DNA from: Myroides sp. WP-1
Lineage (GTDB): Bacteria > Bacteroidota > Bacteroidia > Flavobacteriales > Flavobacteriaceae
Direction of reading: 5' to 3'
Length of the DNA: 64,000 nucleotides
Assembly: GCF_014145635.1 (NCBI RefSeq)
Contig: NZ_JACHTC010000005.1
Span: 62,001 to 126,000 of the forward strand
The first letter of the stretch is position 1. Each line of letters begins with the position of its first letter. Of this stretch, positions 56,779-64,000 are shown piece by piece. The position numbers and the translations under genes are program-made. The notes beneath the pieces were generated by a model. It worked only from the letters and a program-made list of their open reading frames with translations, searched no databases and was not told the DNA's origin.

Positions 56779-59172
56779 ATGAATTCAAAACTATCTTTAT
56801 TGTTTTTTCTACTCTCTCTATGTGGCGTTTACGCTCAGAGTTCAGTAAAACTAACGGGACGTGTACTTGACAAAAATCTCAATGAAGCCGTTCCATACGC
56901 TACCATTACGCTTAAAAAAGGAGATGCTGTTATTACGGGTGGAATGACTACCGATAACGGTACATTTACGATTACAGCAGCAGCTGATACTTACGATTTA
57001 GATATTCAATTTATTGGTTACAAACCGTATCATAAAGAAATTGCTATCAAATCAGCAACTGATTTAGGAACTATTTATTTAGAGGCAGAAGCAACAACTT
57101 TAGCGGATGTTACTATTGTTGCAGAGCGATCTACTATTGAACAAAAAATTGACCGAAAAGTAATTACTGTTGGTAAAGATTTAACTACAGTAGGAGCTAC
57201 AGCATCGGATATTATGAATAATATTCCTTCTGTAAATGTAGATAAAGACGGGAAAATTTCTTTAAGAGGGAACGAAAATGTGAGAATCTTGTTGGATGGA
57301 AGACCAACAAATATGTCTGCAGAGCAATTGTTAAAACAAATTCCTTCTACCTCAATTAAGAGCATTGAATTAATCACAAACCCCAGCGCCAAATACAATC
57401 CAGAAGGAATGTCGGGAATCATCAATATCGTGTTACACAAAAACACAGCTGATGGATTTAATGGTTCTGTAGATAGTGGGGTTACTATTGCAAAAAATAT
57501 CCAATCAACGACTTCACTTAACTTAAACTACAGACAAGGAAAATTAAACTTCTTTGGTAATGCAAGTTATTCTGATGGTAAATCGAAAAATAACGGAGAT
57601 ATGTTTCGCGAAGACTTATTGTCTCCAACAACGATCGACATGTTGAATAATAATAAAAATATCCTATACAAAGTAGGGGTTGATTATTATATAAATGACA
57701 ATAATACGCTTTCATTTTACACAAATCAAAGTACAAATAAAAGCGATATGGGTTTGAAAACGTCAACAATTTACCCTGATCAATCTTTTGATAATATTTT
57801 TCAAAATACAAACTACAACAACAAAAACACGTTTAGCACTTATAACTTAGCTTACAAGCATTTATTTGCTAAAAAAGGGCACACACTAGATGTTGAAGTA
57901 AACCACAACATCAATAAATCGGATATGGATGGAGATTACCTAACAAAACTAGGAACTGCTAGTGATTTGTTGTATCAAGATGGAAATGACGATAAAAACA
58001 CATTATCTACAGTAAACATTGATTATGTAAATCCATTAAACGACCACACCAAATTAGAATTAGGTGCTGAGGCTAGAATTTCTAGAGCAGATAATAATTT
58101 CAACTCTAACAATCCTTTAATTCCGGTAAATCAAACGACAATTGCCAATAAATACGATCAAGATATTTTCTCTGCTTATGCTACTTTTGGTCAGACTTTA
58201 GGTAAGTTCAACTACCAAATTGGAACGAGAGTTGAGAGCTACAAAGTAGACTCTAAACTAGATGGTACATCTACATTTAAAGATGATTATGTAACGCTTT
58301 ACCCTTCCGTTTACTTAGGATATAACTTAACGGAAAGCGATATGTTCAACGTAAGTTACAGCCGTCGTGTAGATCGTCCTGGGGTAAGACAAACCAATCC
58401 AGTTCGTCAGTTTTCTACTCCATTAATGACAATGGTTGGAAACCCTGAGCTAAAACCACAATTTACAAACTCAGTGGAATTAAACTATACGCGTTTATTC
58501 GCTAAAAGAAGTAGCATTACCGCTGGAGTATACTATAGACGTATCAATCACGAAATCAATCACGTGATTTACGACGATCCAGAAAACGACAATCCAAATG
58601 CGTTGTTAATGACGTTTGATAACTACAAATCAAATGATGCTTATGGTTTTGAAGTTTCAGCCAACATTATTGTTACGCCTTGGTGGGATATGCAACCTGC
58701 AATTGATTTTTCTAGTATTAAACAAACAGGGTTTGTTTCTCAGTTAGATGCTACAGGAGCTATGCAAACTGTATTGCGTGATATCACTGCAAATGCTTTT
58801 AATGCACGTTTAAACAGTAATTTCAAAGCAACAAAGAATTTGCGTTTCAATTTATTCGGTTTCTATAGAGGTGCTGTAGATGGAATCACTTCAGATGCAA
58901 AAGAAATGTACAAAATAGACGCTGGAGCTCGTTATGCTTTAATGGATAACAAACTAGGTATTAGCGTTAGATTTAACGACATTTTCAATACCATGTCTTA
59001 CAAATACGAAACTAAATATCCTTATCCTTCAAAAGGTGAATTCACTTGGGAAAGTCAATCCGTATACATTGGTGTAAACTATACCTTTGGTGGAGGAAAA
59101 GGACGTTCATTACAAAGAAAGTATAGAGATACCAACACAAAACAAAGTGGTGGATCAGGAGGATTATTCTAA
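56779..59172 (+). CDS. TonB-dependent receptor, OMP_b-brl_3 type
   Basis: 797 residues. Signal peptide (LSLCGVYAQ), carboxypeptidase-regulatory-like domain (about 22-110, KLTGRVLDKNLNEAVPYATITL), plug (about 120-215, SDIMNNIPSVNVDKDGKISLRGNENV read across) and a barrel with YNLTESDMFNVSYSRRVDRPG. It ends in a Gly/Ser-rich tail (SGGSGGLF) instead of the usual final aromatic residue. Orphan: no SusD or DUF4249 partner follows. Ligand unknown. Confidence 0.92.
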   Translation: MNSKLSLLFFLLSLCGVYAQSSVKLTGRVLDKNLNEAVPYATITLKKGDAVITGGMTTDNGTFTITAAADTYDLDIQFIGYKPYHKEIAIKSATDLGTIYLEAEATTLADVTIVAERSTIEQKIDRKVITVGKDLTTVGATASDIMNNIPSVNVDKDGKISLRGNENVRILLDGRPTNMSAEQLLKQIPSTSIKSIELITNPSAKYNPEGMSGIINIVLHKNTADGFNGSVDSGVTIAKNIQSTTSLNLNYRQGKLNFFGNASYSDGKSKNNGDMFREDLLSPTTIDMLNNNKNILYKVGVDYYINDNNTLSFYTNQSTNKSDMGLKTSTIYPDQSFDNIFQNTNYNNKNTFSTYNLAYKHLFAKKGHTLDVEVNHNINKSDMDGDYLTKLGTASDLLYQDGNDDKNTLSTVNIDYVNPLNDHTKLELGAEARISRADNNFNSNNPLIPVNQTTIANKYDQDIFSAYATFGQTLGKFNYQIGTRVESYKVDSKLDGTSTFKDDYVTLYPSVYLGYNLTESDMFNVSYSRRVDRPGVRQTNPVRQFSTPLMTMVGNPELKPQFTNSVELNYTRLFAKRSSITAGVYYRRINHEINHVIYDDPENDNPNALLMTFDNYKSNDAYGFEVSANIIVTPWWDMQPAIDFSSIKQTGFVSQLDATGAMQTVLRDITANAFNARLNSNFKATKNLRFNLFGFYRGAVDGITSDAKEMYKIDAGARYALMDNKLGISVRFNDIFNTMSYKYETKYPYPSKGEFTWESQSVYIGVNYTFGGGKGRSLQRKYRDTNTKQSGGSGGLF

Positions 59173-59198
59173 ATCTATACCTAGACTTCAATTATTGC

Positions 59199-59231
59199 GA
59201 AAAAGGATACCCGAAAAGGTGTCCTTTTTTT
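59199..59231 (+). terminator. Terminator of the second TonB receptor
   Basis: AAAAAGGATACC-CGAAAA-GGTGTCCTTTTTTT, slightly imperfect stem with T-run. Confidence 0.8.
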
Positions 59232-59293
59232 GTTGCCTTTTGTTTGTTGCCTTTCGTTTGTTGTCCTACTAATAACCGGTAACAGTTTACCTT

Positions 59294-60775
59294 TCACAAC
59301 AAAGGGGACAACAAGCGCAGAAAGCTATTTTTCAAACGATGCCATTTAGAGCGTTTATTCCAGCGATCTAATTCTAGTTTAATTGCATTTTTACAATCTT
59401 CTTCAAACATCGCTCGCATCTGATTGGCAAAATCCATATCGTAGAGTACAACATTAACTTCAAAATTGAGATCAAAGCTACGATGGTCTAAGTTACAGGT
59501 CCCTACTGAACTAATACCCGAATCAGTCACCCAAGTTTTGGCATGAATAAATCCTTTTTTATACAGGTAGATTTCAACACCAGATTCTAACAATTCTTGA
59601 AAATAAGATTCCGAAGCTAACTTGACTGTAAGAGAATCGGTTATACCAGGTAATAACAGCTTTACTCTTTTTCCGCTAAGTACGGCCATTTTAATAGCTA
59701 ACTGCAGAGATTCATCCGGAATATAATAAGGCGTTGTAATACAAATTTCACGATCCGCAGCTTGGATGGCTTGTAAGACGCTAAAGAGAATAGATGGCAC
59801 ATCTGAGTCTGGTCCGGACGCAATTACCTGCAGAGGGAGTGTTTCTTGTTTCCCCATATTTATTTTAGGAAAATAATCGGCTGAGAAATTGATATTTTCT
59901 TTACTACAGAAATTCCAATCCGTTAAAAATACATGTTGCAATCCGTAAGCTCCACTTCCTTCAATTCGGATATGCGTATCTCGCCAAAAGAAGTCATTTT
60001 CTCCTTTTCTGCTGTTGTCATAGCGATCGGATATATTAATCCCTCCGGTATAAGCTACTTGCCCATCAATAACCACTATTTTACGGTGATTGCGGTAATT
60101 TAATCGATTGGCTAGGGCTAACAGTATAATTTTATTAAACGCGAAAGCTTGAACGCCATTTGCGCGTAAATCTTTGACTATGTTTTTGCGGATACTTCTA
60201 CTGCCAAAATCGTCATAGATAAAACGAACCTCTACTCCTTCTTTTGCCTTCTGAATGAGCAATGCAGCAATCTCTTTTCCGATCTCATTATTTTCGTAGA
60301 TATAATATTCAATATGAATATGGTGCTTCGCCTTTTTGAGATCCTCCAATAAACGAGGAAAGAATTCCTCTCCATTTTGTAGGAGTTCTACGTGATTATC
60401 TACCAACAGAGGTCCCTCTCCGACGATAGCATTGGATAGTAGATCAACAAAAGATCGGTGTTTATCAACAATAGGATGTCCTTGTTGTTTGAGATCCAAA
60501 TGAATTTCTTGAATTCGCTTATTAAAGCGATCCGCGTAATTATCGTTAGCGATTAATTTCTTAGAATACATTTTTCTTCGGCGATAATTAATGCCGAAAG
60601 AGAAATAGAACACAATACCAAAAATAGGTACGAAGAAAACGAGTAATAGATAGGCTAAGGTTTTGGAAATAGAATCCGTATCATATATAATTCGGATTGA
60701 AACGAGAATTGCAATAATAAAATAGACTAATTCCCAATAAATAACCCATTCTGATTCAAAAAGCAATGCTATCAT
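59294..60775 (-). CDS. cls: Cardiolipin synthase
   Basis: 493 residues from the ATG at 60775; a TTG 11 codons upstream is in frame but less likely. Two N-terminal membrane helices, then two phospholipase-D HKD motifs: HRKIVVIDG (about 229) and HAKTWVTDSG (about 410), each followed by a Gly/Asn pattern (TGGINI; GTCNLDHRS). Joins two phosphatidylglycerols to cardiolipin in the inner membrane. Length fits bacterial Cls. Confidence 0.94.
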   Translation of the reverse strand: MIALLFESEWVIYWELVYFIIAILVSIRIIYDTDSISKTLAYLLLVFFVPIFGIVFYFSFGINYRRRKMYSKKLIANDNYADRFNKRIQEIHLDLKQQGHPIVDKHRSFVDLLSNAIVGEGPLLVDNHVELLQNGEEFFPRLLEDLKKAKHHIHIEYYIYENNEIGKEIAALLIQKAKEGVEVRFIYDDFGSRSIRKNIVKDLRANGVQAFAFNKIILLALANRLNYRNHRKIVVIDGQVAYTGGINISDRYDNSRKGENDFFWRDTHIRIEGSGAYGLQHVFLTDWNFCSKENINFSADYFPKINMGKQETLPLQVIASGPDSDVPSILFSVLQAIQAADREICITTPYYIPDESLQLAIKMAVLSGKRVKLLLPGITDSLTVKLASESYFQELLESGVEIYLYKKGFIHAKTWVTDSGISSVGTCNLDHRSFDLNFEVNVVLYDMDFANQMRAMFEEDCKNAIKLELDRWNKRSKWHRLKNSFLRLLSPLL

Positions 60776-60866
60776 AATTTGAATTATTGCGCCATGAAAC
60801 AATGTCAATTGTCATTTAAACGAAATCTAAATTTACGCATTCTTTAAATAGGAAAGAATATAAATA

Positions 60867-60897
60867 AAAAAAGCTTCCTATGTGATAGGAAGCTTTT
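60867..60897 (-). terminator. Terminator of the tRNA-Thr array
   Basis: Minus-strand AAAAGCTTCCTA-TCACA-TAGGAAGCTTTTTT hairpin with T-run, directly after the last tRNA gene. A single terminator for five tRNAs implies one transcript. Confidence 0.9.
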
Positions 60898-60898
60898 G

Positions 60899-60972
60899 AG
60901 CCGATGGAGGGACTCGAACCCACGACCTGCTGATTACAAATCAGCTGCTCTAGCCAGCTGAGCTACACCGGC
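60899..60972 (-). tRNA. tRNA-Thr (TGT), array copy 5 in transcript order
   Basis: 74-nt cloverleaf: acceptor GCCGGTG/CATCGGC, anticodon stem GCTGA/TCAGC with loop TTTGTAA, anticodon TGT. The T stem GTGGG/CCCTC has a T-T mismatch at its second pair. Discriminator T; CCA is not encoded. Confidence 0.97.
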
Positions 60973-61009
60973 AATTTAAATTGCCTTACAAGACTTTTGA
61001 AAAAATTTG

Positions 61010-61083
61010 AGCCGATGGAGGGACTCGAACCCACGACCTGCTGATTACAAATCAGCTGCTCTAGCCAGCTGAGCTACACCGGC
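61010..61083 (-). tRNA. tRNA-Thr (TGT), array copy 4
   Basis: Identical to the other four copies over 74 nt. Separated from copy 5 by 37 nt, the least conserved spacer of the array. Confidence 0.97.
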
Positions 61084-61121
61084 GACTCAAATTGCCTTGC
61101 AATATTTAATCTTCAAATTTG

Positions 61122-61195
61122 AGCCGATGGAGGGACTCGAACCCACGACCTGCTGATTACAAATCAGCTGCTCTAGCCAGCTGAGCTACACCGGC
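61122..61195 (-). tRNA. tRNA-Thr (TGT), array copy 3
   Basis: Identical 74-nt tRNA. The 38-nt spacer to copy 4 shares the block GACTCAAATTGCCTTGCAAT with the next spacer. Confidence 0.97.
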
Positions 61196-61234
61196 GACTC
61201 AAATTGCCTTGCAATACTTAATCTTCAAAATTTG

Positions 61235-61308
61235 AGCCGATGGAGGGACTCGAACCCACGACCTGCTGATTACAAATCAGCTGCTCTAGCCAGCTGAGCT
61301 ACACCGGC
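61235..61308 (-). tRNA. tRNA-Thr (TGT), array copy 2
   Basis: Identical 74-nt tRNA, 39-nt spacer to copy 3, nearly the same sequence as the 38-nt spacer. Confidence 0.97.
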
Positions 61309-61348
61309 GACTCAAAATCGTCTTGCAATATTTAATCTTCAAAATTGG

Positions 61349-61422
61349 AGCCGATGGAGGGACTCGAACCCACGACCTGCTGATTACAAATCAGCTGCTC
61401 TAGCCAGCTGAGCTACACCGGC
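61349..61422 (-). tRNA. tRNA-Thr (TGT), array copy 1, promoter-proximal
   Basis: Identical 74-nt tRNA, first in the transcript, about 11 nt after the predicted start of transcription; 40-nt spacer to copy 2. Confidence 0.97.
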
Positions 61423-61430
61423 GACTCATT

Positions 61431-61469
61431 TTGCGAGTGCAAATATAACACGCTTTTTCAATCTTCCAA
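61431..61469 (-). promoter_or_regulatory. Promoter of the tRNA-Thr array
   Basis: Minus-strand TTG (61469-61467), exactly 19 nt, TATATTTG (61447-61440), then GCACTCGCAA. The 18-nt block 61431-61448 is identical to that of tRNA-Arg at 1390-1407. Confidence 0.85.
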
Positions 61470-61502
61470 CTGATTTAGCGTGTTTTTTTCGCTTTATTTT
61501 AA

Positions 61503-61766
61503 TTACAAGTTGTTAATTTTTTCAACTAATTGACCTGCAATGTTTTCCAATTTTACAAAAACGCCTTTAAAATGAGCTTTTTTATTTTCAACTCCTTTAG
61601 CATTGATGTCAACGATCAATTCATCGAATCCTGTTAATGCTTCTTCGATTAATGCTGATGTCTCTTCTGTAGGTCCTCCTACTGTCAATTCATGGATATA
61701 AATTGCCTCAATGATGTCTCCTAATACTTGGTGTACATCTTTTTTTAATCCTCTTACACTTGCCAT
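61503..61766 (-). CDS. Small conserved protein of unknown function
   Basis: 87 residues, cytoplasmic, all-helical pattern (GLKKDVHQVLGDIIEAIYIHEL ... ALIEEALTGFDELIVDINAKG ... LENIAGQLVEKINNL read across). It begins MASVRGLKKDV, which I associate with a flavobacterial family of unknown function. It lies upstream of the tRNA-Thr promoter on the same strand, with no terminator between. A TACTTTTG -7-like box lies at 61796-61789, giving a leader of about 15 nt. Confidence 0.8.
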   Translation of the reverse strand: MASVRGLKKDVHQVLGDIIEAIYIHELTVGGPTEETSALIEEALTGFDELIVDINAKGVENKKAHFKGVFVKLENIAGQLVEKINNL

Positions 61767-61821
61767 AATAATTTATTTAAAATTTAAACAAAAGTACAAT
61801 TATCTTTACTATATCGTCGGT

Positions 61822-62790
61822 CTAATCGATATATATTTCTAACAATGTTGCCTGACCAATGGCAACTAGCTTTTTCACTGAAGCGGGAATCAACACGGTT
61901 TCTCCTTGTTTGATTTCGCAAGTCAGGTTATTAATTTGAAGCTCACACGCCCCTTCTGTACACACATAAAGGTAAAAGCGATCTAAAGGCTTCTCTATTT
62001 CGTATCGTTCTGCTAAGGGGATGAAATTGACAGTAAAAAATGGACAACACACCAAGGGATTTGCTTTGTTTTCCAGTTTATCATACGTAAGTACTACCTG
62101 TTTTTTCTCGTAATTAATGGCTTTTAACGCCAAATCTACATGTAATTCTCTTGTTTGTCCTTCACTATCCATCCTATCCCAATCGTATACGCGATAAGTA
62201 ATATCAGATGTTTGCTGAATTTCAGCGAGTAATACGCCTCCGCCAATGGCGTGAACCGTTCCTGTTTGTATAAAAAAAGCATCTCCTTTTTTTACGGGAA
62301 TCTCATTTAAAATAGAAGGAAGTGTTTTGGCACTCAGATGTTGTAAGTAATCCTCTTGCGTGACTCCCTCTTTAAAGTCGACAACAACTCTAGCTTCAGG
62401 ATCTGCCTGCATGACATACCACATTTCTGTTTTACCTAATGAGTTGTGTCTTTCCTTTGCCAATTCATCATTGGGATGTAACTGAATAGACAAGTCTTCC
62501 TTGGCGTCTAAAAACTTAAACAGCAGGGGAAACTGATACCCAAATGTTGTTACAATAGAAGACCCTAAAACATCCATTGGATAAGTTTTAATCAGTTCTT
62601 CTAAGCTTTGTCCTTTATAACAACCATTTGAAACAAGACTAACATTTTCTGGAACATTTGAAATTTCCCAACTTTCTCCAACGGAATCAGAAATCTGCTG
62701 TTTACCTAAAACAGTATGCAATTTCTTCCCTCCCCAAATTCTATCTTTTAGGATGGGTTCGAACATCATTGGATATGGTATAAAACTCAT
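61822..62790 (-). CDS. manA: Mannose-6-phosphate isomerase, class I
   Basis: 322 residues from the ATG at 62790 (MSFIPYPMMFEPILKDRIWGG); an in-frame ATG 13 codons earlier is possible. Cupin fold with zinc and substrate motifs SIQLHPND, GKTEMWYV and GTVHAIGGGVLLAEIQQ. Interconverts mannose-6-P and fructose-6-P. The short form (about 320 residues) is the Bacillus-like type. A TACATTTG box lies at 62861-62854. Confidence 0.94.
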   Translation of the reverse strand: MSFIPYPMMFEPILKDRIWGGKKLHTVLGKQQISDSVGESWEISNVPENVSLVSNGCYKGQSLEELIKTYPMDVLGSSIVTTFGYQFPLLFKFLDAKEDLSIQLHPNDELAKERHNSLGKTEMWYVMQADPEARVVVDFKEGVTQEDYLQHLSAKTLPSILNEIPVKKGDAFFIQTGTVHAIGGGVLLAEIQQTSDITYRVYDWDRMDSEGQTRELHVDLALKAINYEKKQVVLTYDKLENKANPLVCCPFFTVNFIPLAERYEIEKPLDRFYLYVCTEGACELQINNLTCEIKQGETVLIPASVKKLVAIGQATLLEIYID

Positions 62791-62886
62791 AGGCTTAACT
62801 TCTTCCTCATTTTGCGATAGTCTATCCATAGGTTTATCGCTTAAAACAAGACGCAAATGTACAACTTTTAATGGATTCTATGCATG

Positions 62887-63303
62887 TTAAATCCCCTCCC
62901 CTTTAAAAGTTACAAAGTTTCTAGAAGTTTCATACAAAACCACCTCCAAATCTTTGTCTTTTTCAATAAAAGGCCTCAATTTTTGCCAAATTACTACAGC
63001 TATATACTCAGCTGTAGGAATGAGATGTTTAAATTCTTTCACATCTAAGTTTAGGTTTTTATGATCAAACGCCTCTTCAATCTCTGCTTTGATCAAATCT
63101 GAAAGTATTTTAAGATCCATGACAAACCCTGTTTCCGGATCTACTTCTCCAGTTACATTGACGATTAATTCGTAATTATGTCCATGAAAATTAGGATTAT
63201 TGCACTTGCCAAACACAGCCTGATTCTTTTCGTCCGACCAATCGGAACGATGCAATCGATGTGCTGCATTAAAATGTGCTTTTCGGCTTACTGTTAATCT
63301 CAT
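62887..63303 (-). CDS. queD: 6-carboxytetrahydropterin synthase-like (QueD/PTPS family)
   Basis: 138 residues. Zinc His ligands are His15 (AAHRLH), His40 and His42 (NFHGHNYEL), with the catalytic Cys34 in GKCNNPNFHGH; the Asp-His pair DHKNLN and the Glu in YETSRN complete the site. QueD makes the queuosine precursor; PTPS-type members act in pterin synthesis. Six bp after idi, so co-transcribed. Confidence 0.92.
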   Translation of the reverse strand: MRLTVSRKAHFNAAHRLHRSDWSDEKNQAVFGKCNNPNFHGHNYELIVNVTGEVDPETGFVMDLKILSDLIKAEIEEAFDHKNLNLDVKEFKHLIPTAEYIAVVIWQKLRPFIEKDKDLEVVLYETSRNFVTFKGEGI

Positions 63304-63309
63304 GCTGTT

Positions 63310-63837
63310 TTATTTTTTATGCGCTTCGATGTGGGGATAAAATTTGGCAAATATGATTTTAAACCATGCTGTATAAAGGTGCGGATTTACTTCCATATCA
63401 TTTTTCACCTCTTCAATACCCATCCATTTCCAAGCTTCTACTTCTTCAGGGTTAATAATAGGTTCGTCATTGTAATACCCAATCATCACATGGTCAAATT
63501 CATGTTCTGTTAGTCCGTTGTCAAACGGTGCTTTATAGATAAAATGAAAAACGTCTTTCAAGGCTACCTCAAATCCCATTTCTTCTCTCAAACGGCGTTT
63601 CCCTGCTTCAATATTCGTTTCTCCAACTCTCTGATGACTACAACAAGTGTTTGCCCATAACAACGGTGAATGATACTTCTGTGCAGCACGTTGTTGTAAC
63701 ATAATCTCATTTTTATCATTCAAAATAAACACGGAAAATGCACGGTGCAACAAAGCTTTTTCATGGGCTTCTTGTTTACCCATGGTACCTACTTGTTCAT
63801 CTTGCTCGTTAACTAAAATCACTTGCTCTTCAATCAT
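63310..63837 (-). CDS. idi: Isopentenyl-diphosphate delta-isomerase, type I
   Basis: 175 residues from the ATG at 63837; longer frames cross the promoter. Nudix-like fold with the active Cys in WANTCCSHQRVGE (Cys65/66), the Nudix-type REEMGF and the Glu in EHEFDHVMIG. Interconverts IPP and DMAPP for isoprenoids. Heads a unit with queD. Confidence 0.95.
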   Translation of the reverse strand: MIEEQVILVNEQDEQVGTMGKQEAHEKALLHRAFSVFILNDKNEIMLQQRAAQKYHSPLLWANTCCSHQRVGETNIEAGKRRLREEMGFEVALKDVFHFIYKAPFDNGLTEHEFDHVMIGYYNDEPIINPEEVEAWKWMGIEEVKNDMEVNPHLYTAWFKIIFAKFYPHIEAHKK

Positions 63838-63863
63838 ACCTAGTGTTACTTTTATTTTACTTC

Positions 63864-63894
63864 CAAAAGTACAAAAAACAAAATAGTAAACCAA
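63864..63894 (-). promoter_or_regulatory. idi promoter
   Basis: Minus-strand TTG (63894-63892), 20 nt, TACTTTTG (63871-63864). Transcript would start near 63857, upstream of the ATG at 63837. Confidence 0.6.
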
Positions 63895-63981
63895 TGACGA
63901 AAAAGAGTTTAAAGACCTCCCTAAACTACTTCTTCTTTTAAAGATCTTTTCGTTTACGTTTTAGGTCCGATACAATTTAGT

Positions 63982-63989
63982 TACCTTTG
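63982..63989 (+). promoter_or_regulatory. -7 element for a rightward gene beyond the window
   Basis: TACCTTTG matches TAnnTTTG, on the plus strand 11 bp from the window end. The gene it serves is not in view. Confidence 0.35.
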
Positions 63990-64000
63990 AGGTTTTACAC

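Overview
The window is ordinary chromosome from a low-GC member of the Bacteroidota, family Flavobacteriaceae (Myroides-like at a guess; the genus is not proven). The lineage shows in the gene families (DUF4293, DUF4835, DUF4249, DUF6913-like, PorV/PorQ, BamD-like lipoprotein, Bacteroidota-type omega, TonB receptors with carboxypeptidase-regulatory domains). It also shows in the promoters, which fit the Bacteroidota form TTG-N19-TAnnTTTG, and in the lack of Shine-Dalgarno sequences. No integrase, transposase, phage module, CRISPR array or restriction system was found. Many genes are separated by strong hairpin-plus-T terminators, often shared by convergent genes.

Layout. 0-3.1 kb: a lipoprotein gene cut by the left edge, a poorly coding stretch, tRNA-Arg, a lipoprotein and a small secreted protein. 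3.1-10.7 kb: rho, a DUF4293 membrane protein, a phosphodiesterase, an M64-type peptidase, truA and an MsbA-like ABC exporter. 10.7-18.2 kb: a candidate non-coding RNA, lpdA, a LytS/LytT-type two-component system, and a TonB receptor-DUF4249 lipoprotein operon pointing away from it. 18.3-23.5 kb: a 16-bp repeat array, then the bamD-rpoZ-coaBC-DUF4835-recN operon. 23.6-28.6 kb: a PH-like membrane protein gene and the operon DUF6495-like-ligA-DUF6913-like-dapA-ferritin. 28.7-31.5 kb: DinB-like protein, WYL regulator and the rpsF-rpsR-rplI operon. 31.6-36.3 kb: XRE regulator, two adjacent tandem-repeat arrays (7 bp and 16 bp), DMP19-like protein, priA and a WG-repeat lipoprotein.

36.4-49.0 kb: two DUF2147 paralogues, a YihY/BrkB membrane protein, nadC, a DJ-1/PfpI protein, two lipoproteins (one YceI-like), a YpdA-like reductase facing a Fur-family regulator, an aromatic amino acid permease, tcdA, a TatD-like hydrolase and valS. 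49.1-56.6 kb: DUF1573 protein, a CpsB/YwqE-like phosphatase, an Lnb/DUF4105 protein, a PorV-like protein, pssA, small membrane proteins, a NYN-domain protein and a LOG-family protein. 56.7-64 kb: a second TonB receptor, cardiolipin synthase, an array of five identical tRNA-Thr genes, a small conserved protein, and manA, queD-like and idi.

Most content is housekeeping: transcription termination, replication and repair, translation, cofactor and phospholipid synthesis, envelope assembly. The most notable signals are non-coding. They are the tRNA-Thr array, an identical 18-nt promoter element before two unlinked tRNA loci that is echoed before the ribosomal-protein operon, the short-period repeat arrays (one open in all six frames), and a possible structured RNA upstream of lpdA. 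I did not find a convincing new defence or biosynthetic system.
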